DNA from: Bradyrhizobium sp. CB82
Lineage (GTDB): Bacteria; Pseudomonadota; Alphaproteobacteria; Rhizobiales; Xanthobacteraceae
Direction of reading: 5' to 3'
NCBI RefSeq assembly: GCF_029714405.1
Contig: NZ_CP121650.1
Coordinates: 558,001-622,000, forward strand
DNA length: 64,000 nucleotides
Below the pieces are notes generated by a model. The model made no database searches. It was not told the DNA's origin and saw nothing but the letters and a program-made list of their open reading frames with translations. Made by a program: the position numbers and the translations under genes. Below are positions 49,418-58,381 of this stretch, piece after piece; positions within the stretch are counted from its first letter, which is position 1; every line of letters begins with the position of its first letter.

Positions 49418-50542
49418 ATGAGCATCGCGCTGGCCGATGCCGGAGGCGCGTCCGTTGCGACGGCCGGTGATGCCGGCAAGGGCGCGTTTGCCTATTGCTC
49501 GCAGCAATATCGCGTCCTGTTCGGTACCGGGACCTCCGCGCGCATCGGCGAGGAGGCAGAGCGCCTCGGCATCAAGCGGGCGCTGGTGCTAACCACAAGC
49601 GAGCAGCACGACCTCGGGCGACGGCTTGGCCCAGGCCTCGGTAACAGGCTCGCCGGACTGTTTACCGGCGCACGCATGCATACGCCGGTTGAAGTCACAA
49701 ACGAAGCGCTTGGGATTGTGGAGTCCCGCGACATCGACGGGCTGGTCGCGATCGGCGGCGGTTCGACGGTCGGACTCGGCAAGGCGCTCTCGCTGCGCAC
49801 GGGGTTGCCGCACATCGCGATGCCGACCACCTATGCCGGCTCCGAGATGACGCCGATTCTTGGCGAGACCAGCAACGGCATCAAGACCACGCAGCAATCC
49901 CAGGATCTGGTGCCTGATACCGTCATCTACGACGTCGATCTCACCATCAGCCTGCCGCCGCACATCTCCGCCGCCAGCGGCCTGAACGCGATCGCTCACG
50001 CCGTCGAGGCGCTTTACGCGCCCGACGCCAATCCTCTGACCTCGCTGATGGCGGAGGATGGCATCGCCGCGCTTGCCCGCGCGCTGCCGCGCATCATGGT
50101 GGCGCCCGCCGATCCCGGCGCCCGTCGCGATGCGCTCTATGGCGCCTGGCTGTGCGGCATCTGCCTCGGCGCGGTCGGCATGTCGCTGCACCACAAGCTC
50201 TGCCACGTGCTGGGTGGCATGTTCAACCTGCCGCATGCCGAAACTCACGCGATCGTGCTGCCGCACGCCGCCGCTTACAACGCCGCCGCCGCGCCTCAGG
50301 CCATGACTCGCGCCGCGCGGGCGCTGCATAGCGCCAATGCTTCGCAGGGCCTGTTTGACCTTGCCCGGCAGCTCGCGCTGCCGCGCGCGCTCGGCGACAT
50401 CGGAATGCCCGAGGACGGCATCGCACGCGCCGCGGAGATGGCGGTGCGCAGGCCATATGCCAATCCGAGACCGATTGATCGCGCACCGGTCGAGCAATTG
50501 ATTGCGGCAGCGTGGCGCGGCGATGCGCCCGCGCAGGATTGA
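49418..50542 (+). CDS. Maleylacetate reductase
   Basis: Start at 49418 follows GGGAGG (374 residues). It belongs to the iron-containing alcohol dehydrogenase family: IGGGSTVGLGKALSLRTG for NAD binding, MPTTYAGSEMTPILG, NAIAHAVEALYAPDANP and GMSLHHKLCHVLGG, with the metal-region histidines of the latter. Maleylacetate reductases of 350-380 residues share this pattern and reduce maleylacetate to 3-oxoadipate with NADH. The next gene makes maleylacetate from hydroxyquinol, supporting the assignment. Confidence 0.88.
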   Translation: MSIALADAGGASVATAGDAGKGAFAYCSQQYRVLFGTGTSARIGEEAERLGIKRALVLTTSEQHDLGRRLGPGLGNRLAGLFTGARMHTPVEVTNEALGIVESRDIDGLVAIGGGSTVGLGKALSLRTGLPHIAMPTTYAGSEMTPILGETSNGIKTTQQSQDLVPDTVIYDVDLTISLPPHISAASGLNAIAHAVEALYAPDANPLTSLMAEDGIAALARALPRIMVAPADPGARRDALYGAWLCGICLGAVGMSLHHKLCHVLGGMFNLPHAETHAIVLPHAAAYNAAAAPQAMTRAARALHSANASQGLFDLARQLALPRALGDIGMPEDGIARAAEMAVRRPYANPRPIDRAPVEQLIAAAWRGDAPAQD

Positions 50543-50566
50543 ACCTCAGGGATCAAGGACGACACA

Positions 50567-51469
50567 ATGGCCAATTTCAACGAGCATAACCTCACTGACG
50601 AGGTGATCAGCAGCTTCGCCAACACGCCGAACAAGCGGCTGAAGTTCCTCATCGAGGAGACGGTGAAATCGCTGCACGATCTGGTGCGCCGCACTGAACT
50701 CACTTTCGAGGAATGGAATCAGGCGATCGAGTTCTTGACCCGCACCGGCCAGACCTGCACGCCGCTGCGCCAGGAGTTCATCCTGCTCTCCGACGTGCTC
50801 GGCGTCTCGATGCTGGTCGACGCCGTCAATCACCGCGAGCGCGAGGGTGCGACCGAGACCACGGTGCTCGGCCCGTTCTATGTCGGCGAGCACCGCATTA
50901 CGCCGCACGGTGCCAATATCTCCGAGGGCATCGACGGTGAGGTGATGTTCGTGCAGAGCCGCGTCACCGACCTCGCCGGCAGGCCGCTCGCCGGTGCCGA
51001 GATCGACGTCTGGCATGCCGACGACGACGGCTTCTACGATTCGCAGAAGGCCGATTACGCGACCCACGGTCCGTCGCTACGCGCGCGCTTCGTCACCGAT
51101 GCCGACGGCCGCTTCTCGTTCCGCACGATCTTGCCGTGCAGCTATCCGATCCCGACCGACGGTCCGGTCGGCGATCTCATCACCGCCACGGAGCGTCATC
51201 CGATGCGCCCCGCGCATGTGCACTTCCTGGTCAAGGCCGAAGGCTACGAGCCGCTGATCACCCACGTCTTCCTCGATGGCGACCAATATCTGCGCAGCGA
51301 CGTGGTGTTCGGCGTCAAGGACGAGCTCGTCGCGCGCGTCGAGCCGCGCAACGAAGCAGCGCTGCCGAACGGCGAGCGGGTCTCCGGCCCGTGGCACCTG
51401 ATGACCTACGACTTCCAGATGAAGCCCGGCGCAGGGCTGGTGCCCCGGCCGATGATGGCCGCGGAATGA
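50567..51469 (+). CDS. Intradiol dioxygenase, hydroxyquinol 1,2-dioxygenase type
   Basis: 300 residues. The non-heme iron ligands of the family are visible: tyrosines in ADDDGFYDSQ and PCSYPIPTDGPVG, and two histidines in RPAHVHFLVKAEGYE. The N-terminal helical dimerisation domain (KRLKFLIEETVKSLHDLVRR) and length match hydroxyquinol dioxygenases more than catechol enzymes. It opens the ring of benzene-1,2,4-triol between the adjacent hydroxyls to maleylacetate. Its product is used by the preceding reductase. Confidence 0.88.
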   Translation: MANFNEHNLTDEVISSFANTPNKRLKFLIEETVKSLHDLVRRTELTFEEWNQAIEFLTRTGQTCTPLRQEFILLSDVLGVSMLVDAVNHREREGATETTVLGPFYVGEHRITPHGANISEGIDGEVMFVQSRVTDLAGRPLAGAEIDVWHADDDGFYDSQKADYATHGPSLRARFVTDADGRFSFRTILPCSYPIPTDGPVGDLITATERHPMRPAHVHFLVKAEGYEPLITHVFLDGDQYLRSDVVFGVKDELVARVEPRNEAALPNGERVSGPWHLMTYDFQMKPGAGLVPRPMMAAE

Positions 51470-51504
51470 CGATCGCAACCAACAACACGACCAAGGAGAA
51501 GATC

Positions 51505-53295
51505 ATGACCAGCAAACCAATCGAGACCGACGTGCTTGTCGTCGGCAGCGGGCCGGCCGGCGCGACGGCGGCGGCGCTGCTCGGCATGTACGGCGTCAAG
51601 CACATCTTGGTGACGAAATATGGCTGGCTGGCTGATACGCCGCGCGCCCACATCACCAACCAGCGTGCGATGGAGGTGCTGCGCGATCTCGGCCTCGAGG
51701 ACAAGGCGGTGGCGCAGGCGACGCCGCAGCATCTGATGGCGAACAACGTGTTCTGTGAAAGCCTCGCCGGCGAGGAGTTCGGCCGGCTCTATTCCTGGGG
51801 TAATCATCCCTCGCGCAAGGCGGACTACGATCTCGCCAGCCCGACCCGGATCTGCGACCTGCCGCAGAATTTGCTCGAGCCGATCCTGATCGAGGCCGCC
51901 GGCCAGCGCGGCACTTCGCTCTGCTTCAACACCGAGTTCGTCGACCTGGCGCAGGATGCCGACGGCGTTACGGCAACGGTGAAGGATCGGCTATCCGGCG
52001 AGACCTACCAGATCCGCGCGAAGTATCTGATCGGTGCCGATGGCGGCCGCAGCCGGGTTGCCGAGGTGATCGGGCTGCCGATGGAGGGTCAGATGGGCCG
52101 CGCCGGCAGCATGAACATCATCGTGCAGGCGGACTTGAGCAAATACGTCGCGCACAGGCCGAGTGTACTCTATTGGGTGTTGCAGCCGGGCGCTGAGATC
52201 GGCGGCATCGGCGCCGGCCTGATTCGCATGGTGCGGCCCTGGAACGAATGGCTGATCATCTGGGGCTACGACATCGAGCAGGGCGAGCGCAAGCTCAGCA
52301 ATGACGAGGCGATCTCGATCGTGCGCAATCTCGTCGGCGACGAGACGCTGGAGGTCAAGGTTCGCTCGACCTCGACCTGGACCGTGAACGAGATGTATGC
52401 CGGCCACTACGCGTCCGGCCGCGTGTTCTGCGTCGGCGATGCCGTGCACCGCCATCCGCCGACCAACGGCCTCGGCTCCAACACCTCGATCCAGGACTCC
52501 TTTAATTTGTGCTGGAAGCTGAAGCTGGTGCTCGAGGGCCATGCGGCGCCGTCGCTGCTCGAGACCTATTCGGCCGAGCGCCAGCCGGTCGGCAAACAGA
52601 TCGTGACCCGTGCGAACAAGAGCATCGGCGACTTCCCGCCGATCTTCGAGGCGGTGGGACTTGTCGCCTCGACCGATCCGATTGAGGCGCGCAAGGCGAT
52701 CGCCGCGCGCAAGGCGCCGACCGCCGAGGGCAAGGCGCGCCGCAAGAAGCTCTATGAGGCCATCGCCAAAAAGAGCTACGAGTTCAACTGCCACGGCGTC
52801 GAGTTGAACCAGCGCTATGGCTCGACCGCCGTGGTGTCCGACGGCACGCCGATGCCGGCCTTCAGCCGCGATCACGAACTTTATTATCAGGCCACCACCT
52901 GGCCCGGCGCGCACTTGCCGCATGTCTGGGTCGAGCATCAGGGCCAGCGCAAATCGACGCTCGATCTTGCCGGCAAGGGTCGTTTCACGCTGCTCACCGG
53001 GATCGGGGGCGATGGCTGGAAGGCGGCGGCTGCCGCGATCGAGAAGGCCTACGGCCTGCCAGTCGACGTCGTGACCATCGGCCCGCAAGGCTGCGATGCG
53101 CTCGACATTTATGCCGACTGGTATCGCCAGAGCGAAGTCGACGAGGACGGGTGCGTGTTGGTGCGGCCCGACATGTATGTCGCCTGGCGCGCCAGAGAGG
53201 CGGCAGTGAATGCCCCCGACGTGCTGCTCGACGTGTTCGGCCAGATCCTCGGCCGTAGCGCGAAGGCGCAGGCGAAGTCCGTCGCCGCCGCGTGA
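51505..53295 (+). CDS. FAD-dependent phenol/resorcinol-type monooxygenase
   Basis: 596 residues; AAGGAG (51493-51498) supports ATG 51505. GSGPAGATAAALLGMYGVKH (GxGxxG), the DG motif YLIGADGGRSRVAEV and the GD motif RVFCVGDAVHRHPPTNGLGS are complete. The C-terminal ~130 residues (HVWVEHQGQRKSTLDLAG, DVLLDVFGQILG) resemble the thioredoxin-like domain of TfdB and phenol hydroxylases. It would add a hydroxyl to resorcinol or a related phenol to give hydroxyquinol, consistent with the two genes before it. Confidence 0.85.
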   Translation: MTSKPIETDVLVVGSGPAGATAAALLGMYGVKHILVTKYGWLADTPRAHITNQRAMEVLRDLGLEDKAVAQATPQHLMANNVFCESLAGEEFGRLYSWGNHPSRKADYDLASPTRICDLPQNLLEPILIEAAGQRGTSLCFNTEFVDLAQDADGVTATVKDRLSGETYQIRAKYLIGADGGRSRVAEVIGLPMEGQMGRAGSMNIIVQADLSKYVAHRPSVLYWVLQPGAEIGGIGAGLIRMVRPWNEWLIIWGYDIEQGERKLSNDEAISIVRNLVGDETLEVKVRSTSTWTVNEMYAGHYASGRVFCVGDAVHRHPPTNGLGSNTSIQDSFNLCWKLKLVLEGHAAPSLLETYSAERQPVGKQIVTRANKSIGDFPPIFEAVGLVASTDPIEARKAIAARKAPTAEGKARRKKLYEAIAKKSYEFNCHGVELNQRYGSTAVVSDGTPMPAFSRDHELYYQATTWPGAHLPHVWVEHQGQRKSTLDLAGKGRFTLLTGIGGDGWKAAAAAIEKAYGLPVDVVTIGPQGCDALDIYADWYRQSEVDEDGCVLVRPDMYVAWRAREAAVNAPDVLLDVFGQILGRSAKAQAKSVAAA

Positions 53296-53376
53296 TGCGA
53301 CGCGGCGCGGATCATTTTTCAGAATGGAATGAACGGCAGCCGGCTTGAAGACCGGCTCGCCTCAAGGGAGGGGAAA

Positions 53377-54702
53377 ATGACCAAGGACCTATTGAACATA
53401 AAGCCTTTCGATCGCCGCCGTGTGCTGCAGGGCATCGCCGGTGGGCTCACAGCCGCGGGCTCGACGACTTTGTTCGCGCCGGCGGTGCGGGCGGCCAACA
53501 AGCCGATCAAGATCGGCTATGTCTCGCCGAAGAGCGGTCCGCTGGCGGCTTTTGCCGAAGCTGACGATTTCGTGCTCGGCGAATTCAGAAAGTTCATCAA
53601 GGATGGCGTCAAGGTCGGATCACAGACCTACTCGGTCGAGGTGGTGACAAAAGACAGTCAGTCGAATCCGAACCGCGCCGCCGAGGTCGCCAAGGAGCTG
53701 ATCACCCGTGACAATGTCGGGCTGATCGTGGTCGGCGCCACGCCCGAGACCAACAATCCGGTGGCGACGCAGTGCGAGCTCGAGCAGGTGCCGTGCATCT
53801 CGAGCGTTGCGCCGTGGCAGACCAACTTCATCGGCCGGCAGGCCAATCCGGGCGATCCCAAGAGCTGGAAGCCGTTCGAATACACCTTCCACTATTTCTG
53901 GGGGCTGGAGGACGTGATCGGGGTCTTCACCAGCATGTGGAACCAGGTCGCGACCAACAAGTCGGTGGGCGCGCTGTTTCCCAACGATGCCGACGGCAAC
54001 GCCTGGGGCGACACCACCATCGGCTTCCCGCCCGTGTTGGCCAAGCAGGGTTACAAGCTCACCGATCCCGGCCGCTTCCAGAACCTCACCGACGATTTCA
54101 GCTCGCAGATCGCGGCGTTTCGTGGTGCCGATGCCGAGATCGTCACCGGCGTGATCATCCCGCCCGACTTCACCACGTTCTGGAACCAGGCGCGGCAGAA
54201 GGGGCTGAAACCGAAAGTCGTATCGGTTGCCAAGGCGTTGCTGTTCCCGGCCTCGGTGCAGGCGCTCGGCAAGGGCGGCAATAACATCTCGACCGAGGTG
54301 TGGTGGACGCCGTCGCATCCCTACAAATCGAGCCTCAGCGGCGTCAGCGCAGCTGATCTGGCCAAGGGATATGAGCAGGCCTCCGGCAAGCAATGGACCC
54401 AGCCGATCGGCTTCGTGCATTCGCTGTTCGAGGTCGCGATCGACGCCATCAAGCGCTCCGGCGACCCAGCGGATGGCGGGGCGCTCGCGAAGGCGATCGG
54501 CGCCACCAAGCTCGATACGATCGTCGGCCAGATCGAGTTCGGCTCCGGTGCTGTGCTGCCGTTCGCCGCGAAGAACATCGCCAAGACGCCGCTGGTCGGC
54601 GGCCAGTGGCGGCTCAGCGGCGACAAGTACAACATGGTGATCACGGACAATAAGCTGGCGCCGCAGATTCCGCTCGGCGGCGACATGCAGGCGCTGAGTT
54701 AA
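53377..54702 (+). CDS. Liv-type ABC transporter substrate-binding protein with Tat signal
   Basis: 441 residues, GGGAGG upstream. The N-terminus PFDRRRVLQGIAGGLTAAG has the twin-arginine motif and hydrophobic stretch of a Tat signal peptide, unusual for this family. Mature domain: NKPIKIGYVSPKSGPLAAFA, SNPNRAAEVAKELITRDNVG. It heads the transporter that follows the hydroxyquinol catabolic genes and is likely to bind an aromatic acid or phenol derivative. Folded export would suit a tightly binding protein or cofactor. Confidence 0.85.
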   Translation: MTKDLLNIKPFDRRRVLQGIAGGLTAAGSTTLFAPAVRAANKPIKIGYVSPKSGPLAAFAEADDFVLGEFRKFIKDGVKVGSQTYSVEVVTKDSQSNPNRAAEVAKELITRDNVGLIVVGATPETNNPVATQCELEQVPCISSVAPWQTNFIGRQANPGDPKSWKPFEYTFHYFWGLEDVIGVFTSMWNQVATNKSVGALFPNDADGNAWGDTTIGFPPVLAKQGYKLTDPGRFQNLTDDFSSQIAAFRGADAEIVTGVIIPPDFTTFWNQARQKGLKPKVVSVAKALLFPASVQALGKGGNNISTEVWWTPSHPYKSSLSGVSAADLAKGYEQASGKQWTQPIGFVHSLFEVAIDAIKRSGDPADGGALAKAIGATKLDTIVGQIEFGSGAVLPFAAKNIAKTPLVGGQWRLSGDKYNMVITDNKLAPQIPLGGDMQALS

Positions 54703-54786
54703 CGCAAGCGGGCTGATTTATCGAAGGAAGAGAATGCGTGGCGTTGCTGCGCATCTCCTCTCCGCCGAAACCGGATGTGGGCGACC

Positions 54787-55500
54787 ATGCTCGAACTCCA
54801 GGCCATCTCGAAACGGTTCGGCGCCCTCGTCGTTGCCGACGCGATCGACCTGACGCTGTCCTCCGGCGAGGCGCTGGGCGTGATCGGGCCGAACGGCGCC
54901 GGCAAATCGACGCTGTTCAACCTGATCACCGGGCTGCTCCGGCCCGATGCCGGCCGCATCGTTCTCGATGGCGCCGACATCACGGGTCTCTCGCCCGAGG
55001 CGCGCTGTCGCGCCGGCCTCGGGCGCTCGTTCCAGATCCCGCAACCGTTCGACCATCTCTCGGTGTTCGAGAACCTTGCGGTCGCCGCGCTGTTCGGCGG
55101 CGGCCTATCGAAGGCGGATGCGATCCAGCATTGCGGCCGCATGCTCGATCTGACCGGCCTTGAAGCCAAGGCCAATCGGCTTGCGGGCAGCCTGCCGCTG
55201 CTCGATCGCAAGCGGCTCGAACTGGCGCGGGCGCTCGCCACCAGGCCGCGCACGCTGTTGCTCGACGAGATCGCGGGCGGCCTCACCGATGCCGAATGCC
55301 ACGAACTGGTCGAGACCATCCGCACCATCCATGCCGAAGGCGTCGGTATCATCTGGATCGAGCACGTGGTGCATGCGCTGCTTGCGGTGGTGCAGCGGCT
55401 GGTCGTTTTGAACTTTGGCAAGGTCGTCGCCCAGGGCGCACCAGCCGAGGTGATGCGCTCGCGCGAGGTCGAGACCATCTATATGGGCGTGCCGGCATGA
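54787..55500 (+). CDS. livG: Liv-type ABC transporter ATP-binding protein (LivG-like)
   Basis: 237 residues. Walker A GPNGAGKSTLFNLITG is intact; Walker B TLLLDEIAGGLTDAE carries the catalytic glutamate. The signature is highly degenerate: GSLPLLDRKRLELARAL stands where LSGGQ should be, though the same degeneration occurs in LivG proteins. Stop overlaps the next ATG in ATGA, coupling it to livF. A longer start at 54775 is possible. Confidence 0.88.
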   Translation: MLELQAISKRFGALVVADAIDLTLSSGEALGVIGPNGAGKSTLFNLITGLLRPDAGRIVLDGADITGLSPEARCRAGLGRSFQIPQPFDHLSVFENLAVAALFGGGLSKADAIQHCGRMLDLTGLEAKANRLAGSLPLLDRKRLELARALATRPRTLLLDEIAGGLTDAECHELVETIRTIHAEGVGIIWIEHVVHALLAVVQRLVVLNFGKVVAQGAPAEVMRSREVETIYMGVPA

Positions 55501-56201
55501 CCGCGCTGCTCAATGTCACGGCGCTCGATGCGTTCTACGGCGACTTCCAGGCGCTGTTTGGCATCGACTTCGAGTTGACCGAGGGCGAGGCGGTCGCAGT
55601 GATCGGCGCCAACGGCGCCGGCAAGTCGACCATGCTGAAATCGCTGGCGGGGCTGGTGAAGAACCGTCCCGATGCGATCCGCCTCGAGGGACGGGCGATC
55701 GGCGATGCGTCCGCCGCCAGCATCGTCCGGCTCGGCCTCGCGCTGGTGCCGGAGGGGCGCCAGCTATTTCCCTCGCTCAGCGTCGAGGAGAACCTCCTGA
55801 TCGGCGCCTATGGCGGCGAACGCAGCGCACCGTGGGATCTCGCCGCGGTCTACCGCATGTTCCCGGTGCTGAAGGAGCGGCGGCGCGGCGCCGTCACCGC
55901 GCTGTCGGGCGGGCAGCAGCAGATGGTCGCGATCGGCCGCGCGCTGATGTCCAACCCACAGGTCCTGCTGTGCGACGAGATCAGCCTCGGCCTCGCGCCC
56001 ATCGTGGTGGAGGACATCTACCGCATGCTGCCGCAGATCCGCTCCGGCGGTACCGCCGTCGTGCTGGTCGAGCAGGACATCGCCCGCGCATTGCGGGCTT
56101 CGGATCGCTTCTACTGTTTGCAGGAGGGACGGGTGACGTTGAGCGGACGGCCAAGGGATGTCGATCAGGACACCATCCGCGCGGCCTATTTCGGAGCATG
56201 A
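55497..56201 (+). CDS. livF: Liv-type ABC transporter ATP-binding protein (LivF-like)
   Basis: 234 residues with canonical Walker A GANGAGKSTMLKSLAG, full signature ALSGGQQQMVAIGRAL and Walker B VLLCDEISLGLAP. Together with the preceding ATPase it drives the transporter. The permeases follow, so order here is SBP-G-F-H-M. Confidence 0.92.
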   Translation: MTALLNVTALDAFYGDFQALFGIDFELTEGEAVAVIGANGAGKSTMLKSLAGLVKNRPDAIRLEGRAIGDASAASIVRLGLALVPEGRQLFPSLSVEENLLIGAYGGERSAPWDLAAVYRMFPVLKERRRGAVTALSGGQQQMVAIGRALMSNPQVLLCDEISLGLAPIVVEDIYRMLPQIRSGGTAVVLVEQDIARALRASDRFYCLQEGRVTLSGRPRDVDQDTIRAAYFGA

Positions 56202-56208
56202 GGGAGCG

Positions 56209-57075
56209 ATGAGCGGGTTCGACACCGTCATCGAGGGCGTGCTGCTCGGCGGCGTCTATGCGCTGTTCGCGCTCGGCCTGTCGCTGATCTTCGGCATCAT
56301 GCGCCTGGTAAATCTGGCGCATGGCGATCTGATCCTGCTTGCCGCCTATCTGGTGCTCAGCGCCACCACCGCGCTCGGTCTGCCGCTTGCGGCCGCATCC
56401 CTGCTGGTCGTCATCACAATGTTCGTGCTCGGCTTCGTGCTGCAGCGGCTGGTGCTGGAGCGGGTGCTCGGCGACGACATCCTGCCGCCGCTGCTCGTCA
56501 CCTTCGGCCTGTCGATCGTGATCCAGAACGGACTTCTGCTCGGCTACGGCGCCGACAGCCGCCGGCTGCAGGCAGGCGCCTTCGAATCCTCATCGGTGGC
56601 GCTCACCCCCGGCCTGAGCGTCGGGCTGGCACCGCTGACCGCGCTGGTGACAGCGGTTACCGCTGTCGCGCTGCTCCAGCTCATCTTCTATCGTACCTCG
56701 CTCGGCCGCGCCTTCCGCGCCACTGCGGATAACCCCGAGATCGCGCAGTTGATGGGCGTCAACGAGCGCAATGTCTACGCCATCGCGGTCGGACTGTCTC
56801 TCGCAGTGTCGGTGATCGCCGCTGTCGTGCTCGGTATCCGCGCCAGCTTCGATCCGTCGATCGGACCGGCGCGGCTGCTCTACGCATTCGAGGCGGTGAT
56901 CATCGGCGGGCTCGGCAGCCTGTGGGGGACGCTGGCGGGCGGCATCGTGCTCGGGCTGGCGCAGGCGATCGGAGGGCGGATCAATCCGGAATGGCAGATC
57001 CTGGCCGGCCATCTCGCCTTCCTTGTCGTGCTGATGGTGCGGCCGCGCGGCCTGTTCCCGGCGAGGCGGACATGA
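56209..57075 (+). CDS. livH: Liv-type ABC transporter permease (LivH-like)
   Basis: 288 residues, GGGAG before the ATG. SGFDTVIEGVLLGGVYALFA and GLSLIFGIMRLVNLAHGDLI are the LivH N-terminal signature, and the protein has about eight membrane segments. ATGA overlap with livM. Confidence 0.91.
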   Translation: MSGFDTVIEGVLLGGVYALFALGLSLIFGIMRLVNLAHGDLILLAAYLVLSATTALGLPLAAASLLVVITMFVLGFVLQRLVLERVLGDDILPPLLVTFGLSIVIQNGLLLGYGADSRRLQAGAFESSSVALTPGLSVGLAPLTALVTAVTAVALLQLIFYRTSLGRAFRATADNPEIAQLMGVNERNVYAIAVGLSLAVSVIAAVVLGIRASFDPSIGPARLLYAFEAVIIGGLGSLWGTLAGGIVLGLAQAIGGRINPEWQILAGHLAFLVVLMVRPRGLFPARRT

Positions 57076-58184
57076 GCGTCGAAAGCATCCATATCCCGGC
57101 AAGTCGCGAGCCGCGCCCGGCGGACGCGCCGGTGTGGCGGGTTCGGGTCGGCACACGGTTGTCGCGCGTCGCGGCCGTGGCCGGCATCGCGCTGATCGTG
57201 GCGCTGGCAGCGCTGCCCGCGATCGCCTCGCGCAACCTGATCCAGGATCTGATCTTCGTCTTCACCATGCTGACCTTGGCACAGCTCTGGAACGTGCTGG
57301 CCGGGTGGGGCGGGCTGGTATCGGTCGGGCAGCAGGCATTTGTCGGGCTCGGCGCCTATGCGCTTTTTGCCGCCATCGTGATGGCGGGGCTCGATCCGGT
57401 TGCGGCGATCCCGCTGGCCGGACTGTTCGCGGCGCTGGTCGCGGCGGTGCTCGGGCCGCTGCTGTTTCGGCTGGACGGTCCATATTTCGCGATCGGCAGC
57501 TGGGTCGCCGCCGAAGCGCTGCGGCTGATCTGCGCCCAGTTCAAGTCGCTCGGCGGCGGCACCGGGATGTCGGTCTCGCCCAGCGAGCTCTCGCAGATGC
57601 TTGGGCTGAAGGCGGTGCAGGCACTGCTCGGGTTGCGCCCGGCGGCCGCGCGTGACGTGCTGGTTTACTGGCTGGCACTGCTGCTCGCCGTGCTGGTCAC
57701 GCTCGGCATCTACGCCTTCATGCGTTCGCACCACGGCCTTGCGCTCGCCGCAAGCCGTGACAACGCAGCGGCCGCGCGCAGCGTCGGCGTCCGCACCGCG
57801 CGGACTCGCCACGTGCTGTGGATCGCGGTCGCGTTCGCCACCGGCATGGTCGGCGCCATGGTTTATTTGCAGAAGGCGCGTATTTCGCCTGATGCGGCCT
57901 TCAGCGTCACCGACTGGACCGCCTATGTCATCTTCATCGTCGTGATCGGCGGGGTGCGCACCATCGAAGGTCCGGTGGTCGGCGTGCTGCTGCTGTGGGG
58001 GCTCGTCACCTACCTCGCCCAGTATGGCAGTCTCTATCTGGTCGTGCTCGGCACGCTCGCTATCCTGATCATGTTGTTCATGCCCACCGGCGTGTGGGGC
58101 GCGGCGGCTCGGCGCTGGCAATTGCAGCTGTTCCCGACACGAAGCCGGCTCGGCCGCAGCGAGTCTAGTCCAACGCCATTGTGA
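57072..58184 (+). CDS. livM: Liv-type ABC transporter permease (LivM-like)
   Basis: 370 residues, with a hydrophilic N-terminal extension of about 35 residues before the first membrane segment. The motif AGWGGLVSVGQQAFVGLGAY and the ATPase-contact loop VIGGVRTIEGPVVGVLLLWG identify LivM. It ends the operon; 197 bp without a gene follow before a convergent gene. Confidence 0.9.
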   Translation: MSVESIHIPASREPRPADAPVWRVRVGTRLSRVAAVAGIALIVALAALPAIASRNLIQDLIFVFTMLTLAQLWNVLAGWGGLVSVGQQAFVGLGAYALFAAIVMAGLDPVAAIPLAGLFAALVAAVLGPLLFRLDGPYFAIGSWVAAEALRLICAQFKSLGGGTGMSVSPSELSQMLGLKAVQALLGLRPAAARDVLVYWLALLLAVLVTLGIYAFMRSHHGLALAASRDNAAAARSVGVRTARTRHVLWIAVAFATGMVGAMVYLQKARISPDAAFSVTDWTAYVIFIVVIGGVRTIEGPVVGVLLLWGLVTYLAQYGSLYLVVLGTLAILIMLFMPTGVWGAAARRWQLQLFPTRSRLGRSESSPTPL

Positions 58185-58381
58185 CCGACCTTGTGTCGGG
58201 TATCCTCGTCCGTTGAGAAACGCCACCAGCGCGTCATTGCGAAGGATGTGTTCAGGCATCCAAGAGGTTTTGTAGCCTAAAAGCCGCTACCTTCGAGTGA
58301 TCGACCCGCTAGGTAATTCCGCTCCTTGCTTGCCGGATGTGGCCATCATCATCGACGGTGGCATTACGAGCGCTCCTATTC

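Noticed and set aside
56880..58259. A 459-codon minus-strand frame opposite livH and livM.
   Set aside because: It encodes repetitive histidine/arginine/glutamine sequence, the antisense of hydrophobic membrane segments. Its first 20 residues, MPEHILRNDALVAFLNGRGY, look protein-like but nothing supports a gene.
58328..58377. Plus-strand AIIIDGGITSAPI resembling the end of an SDR.
   Set aside because: Only about 12 residues, no support before it, and it lies just after the stop of a convergent gene.
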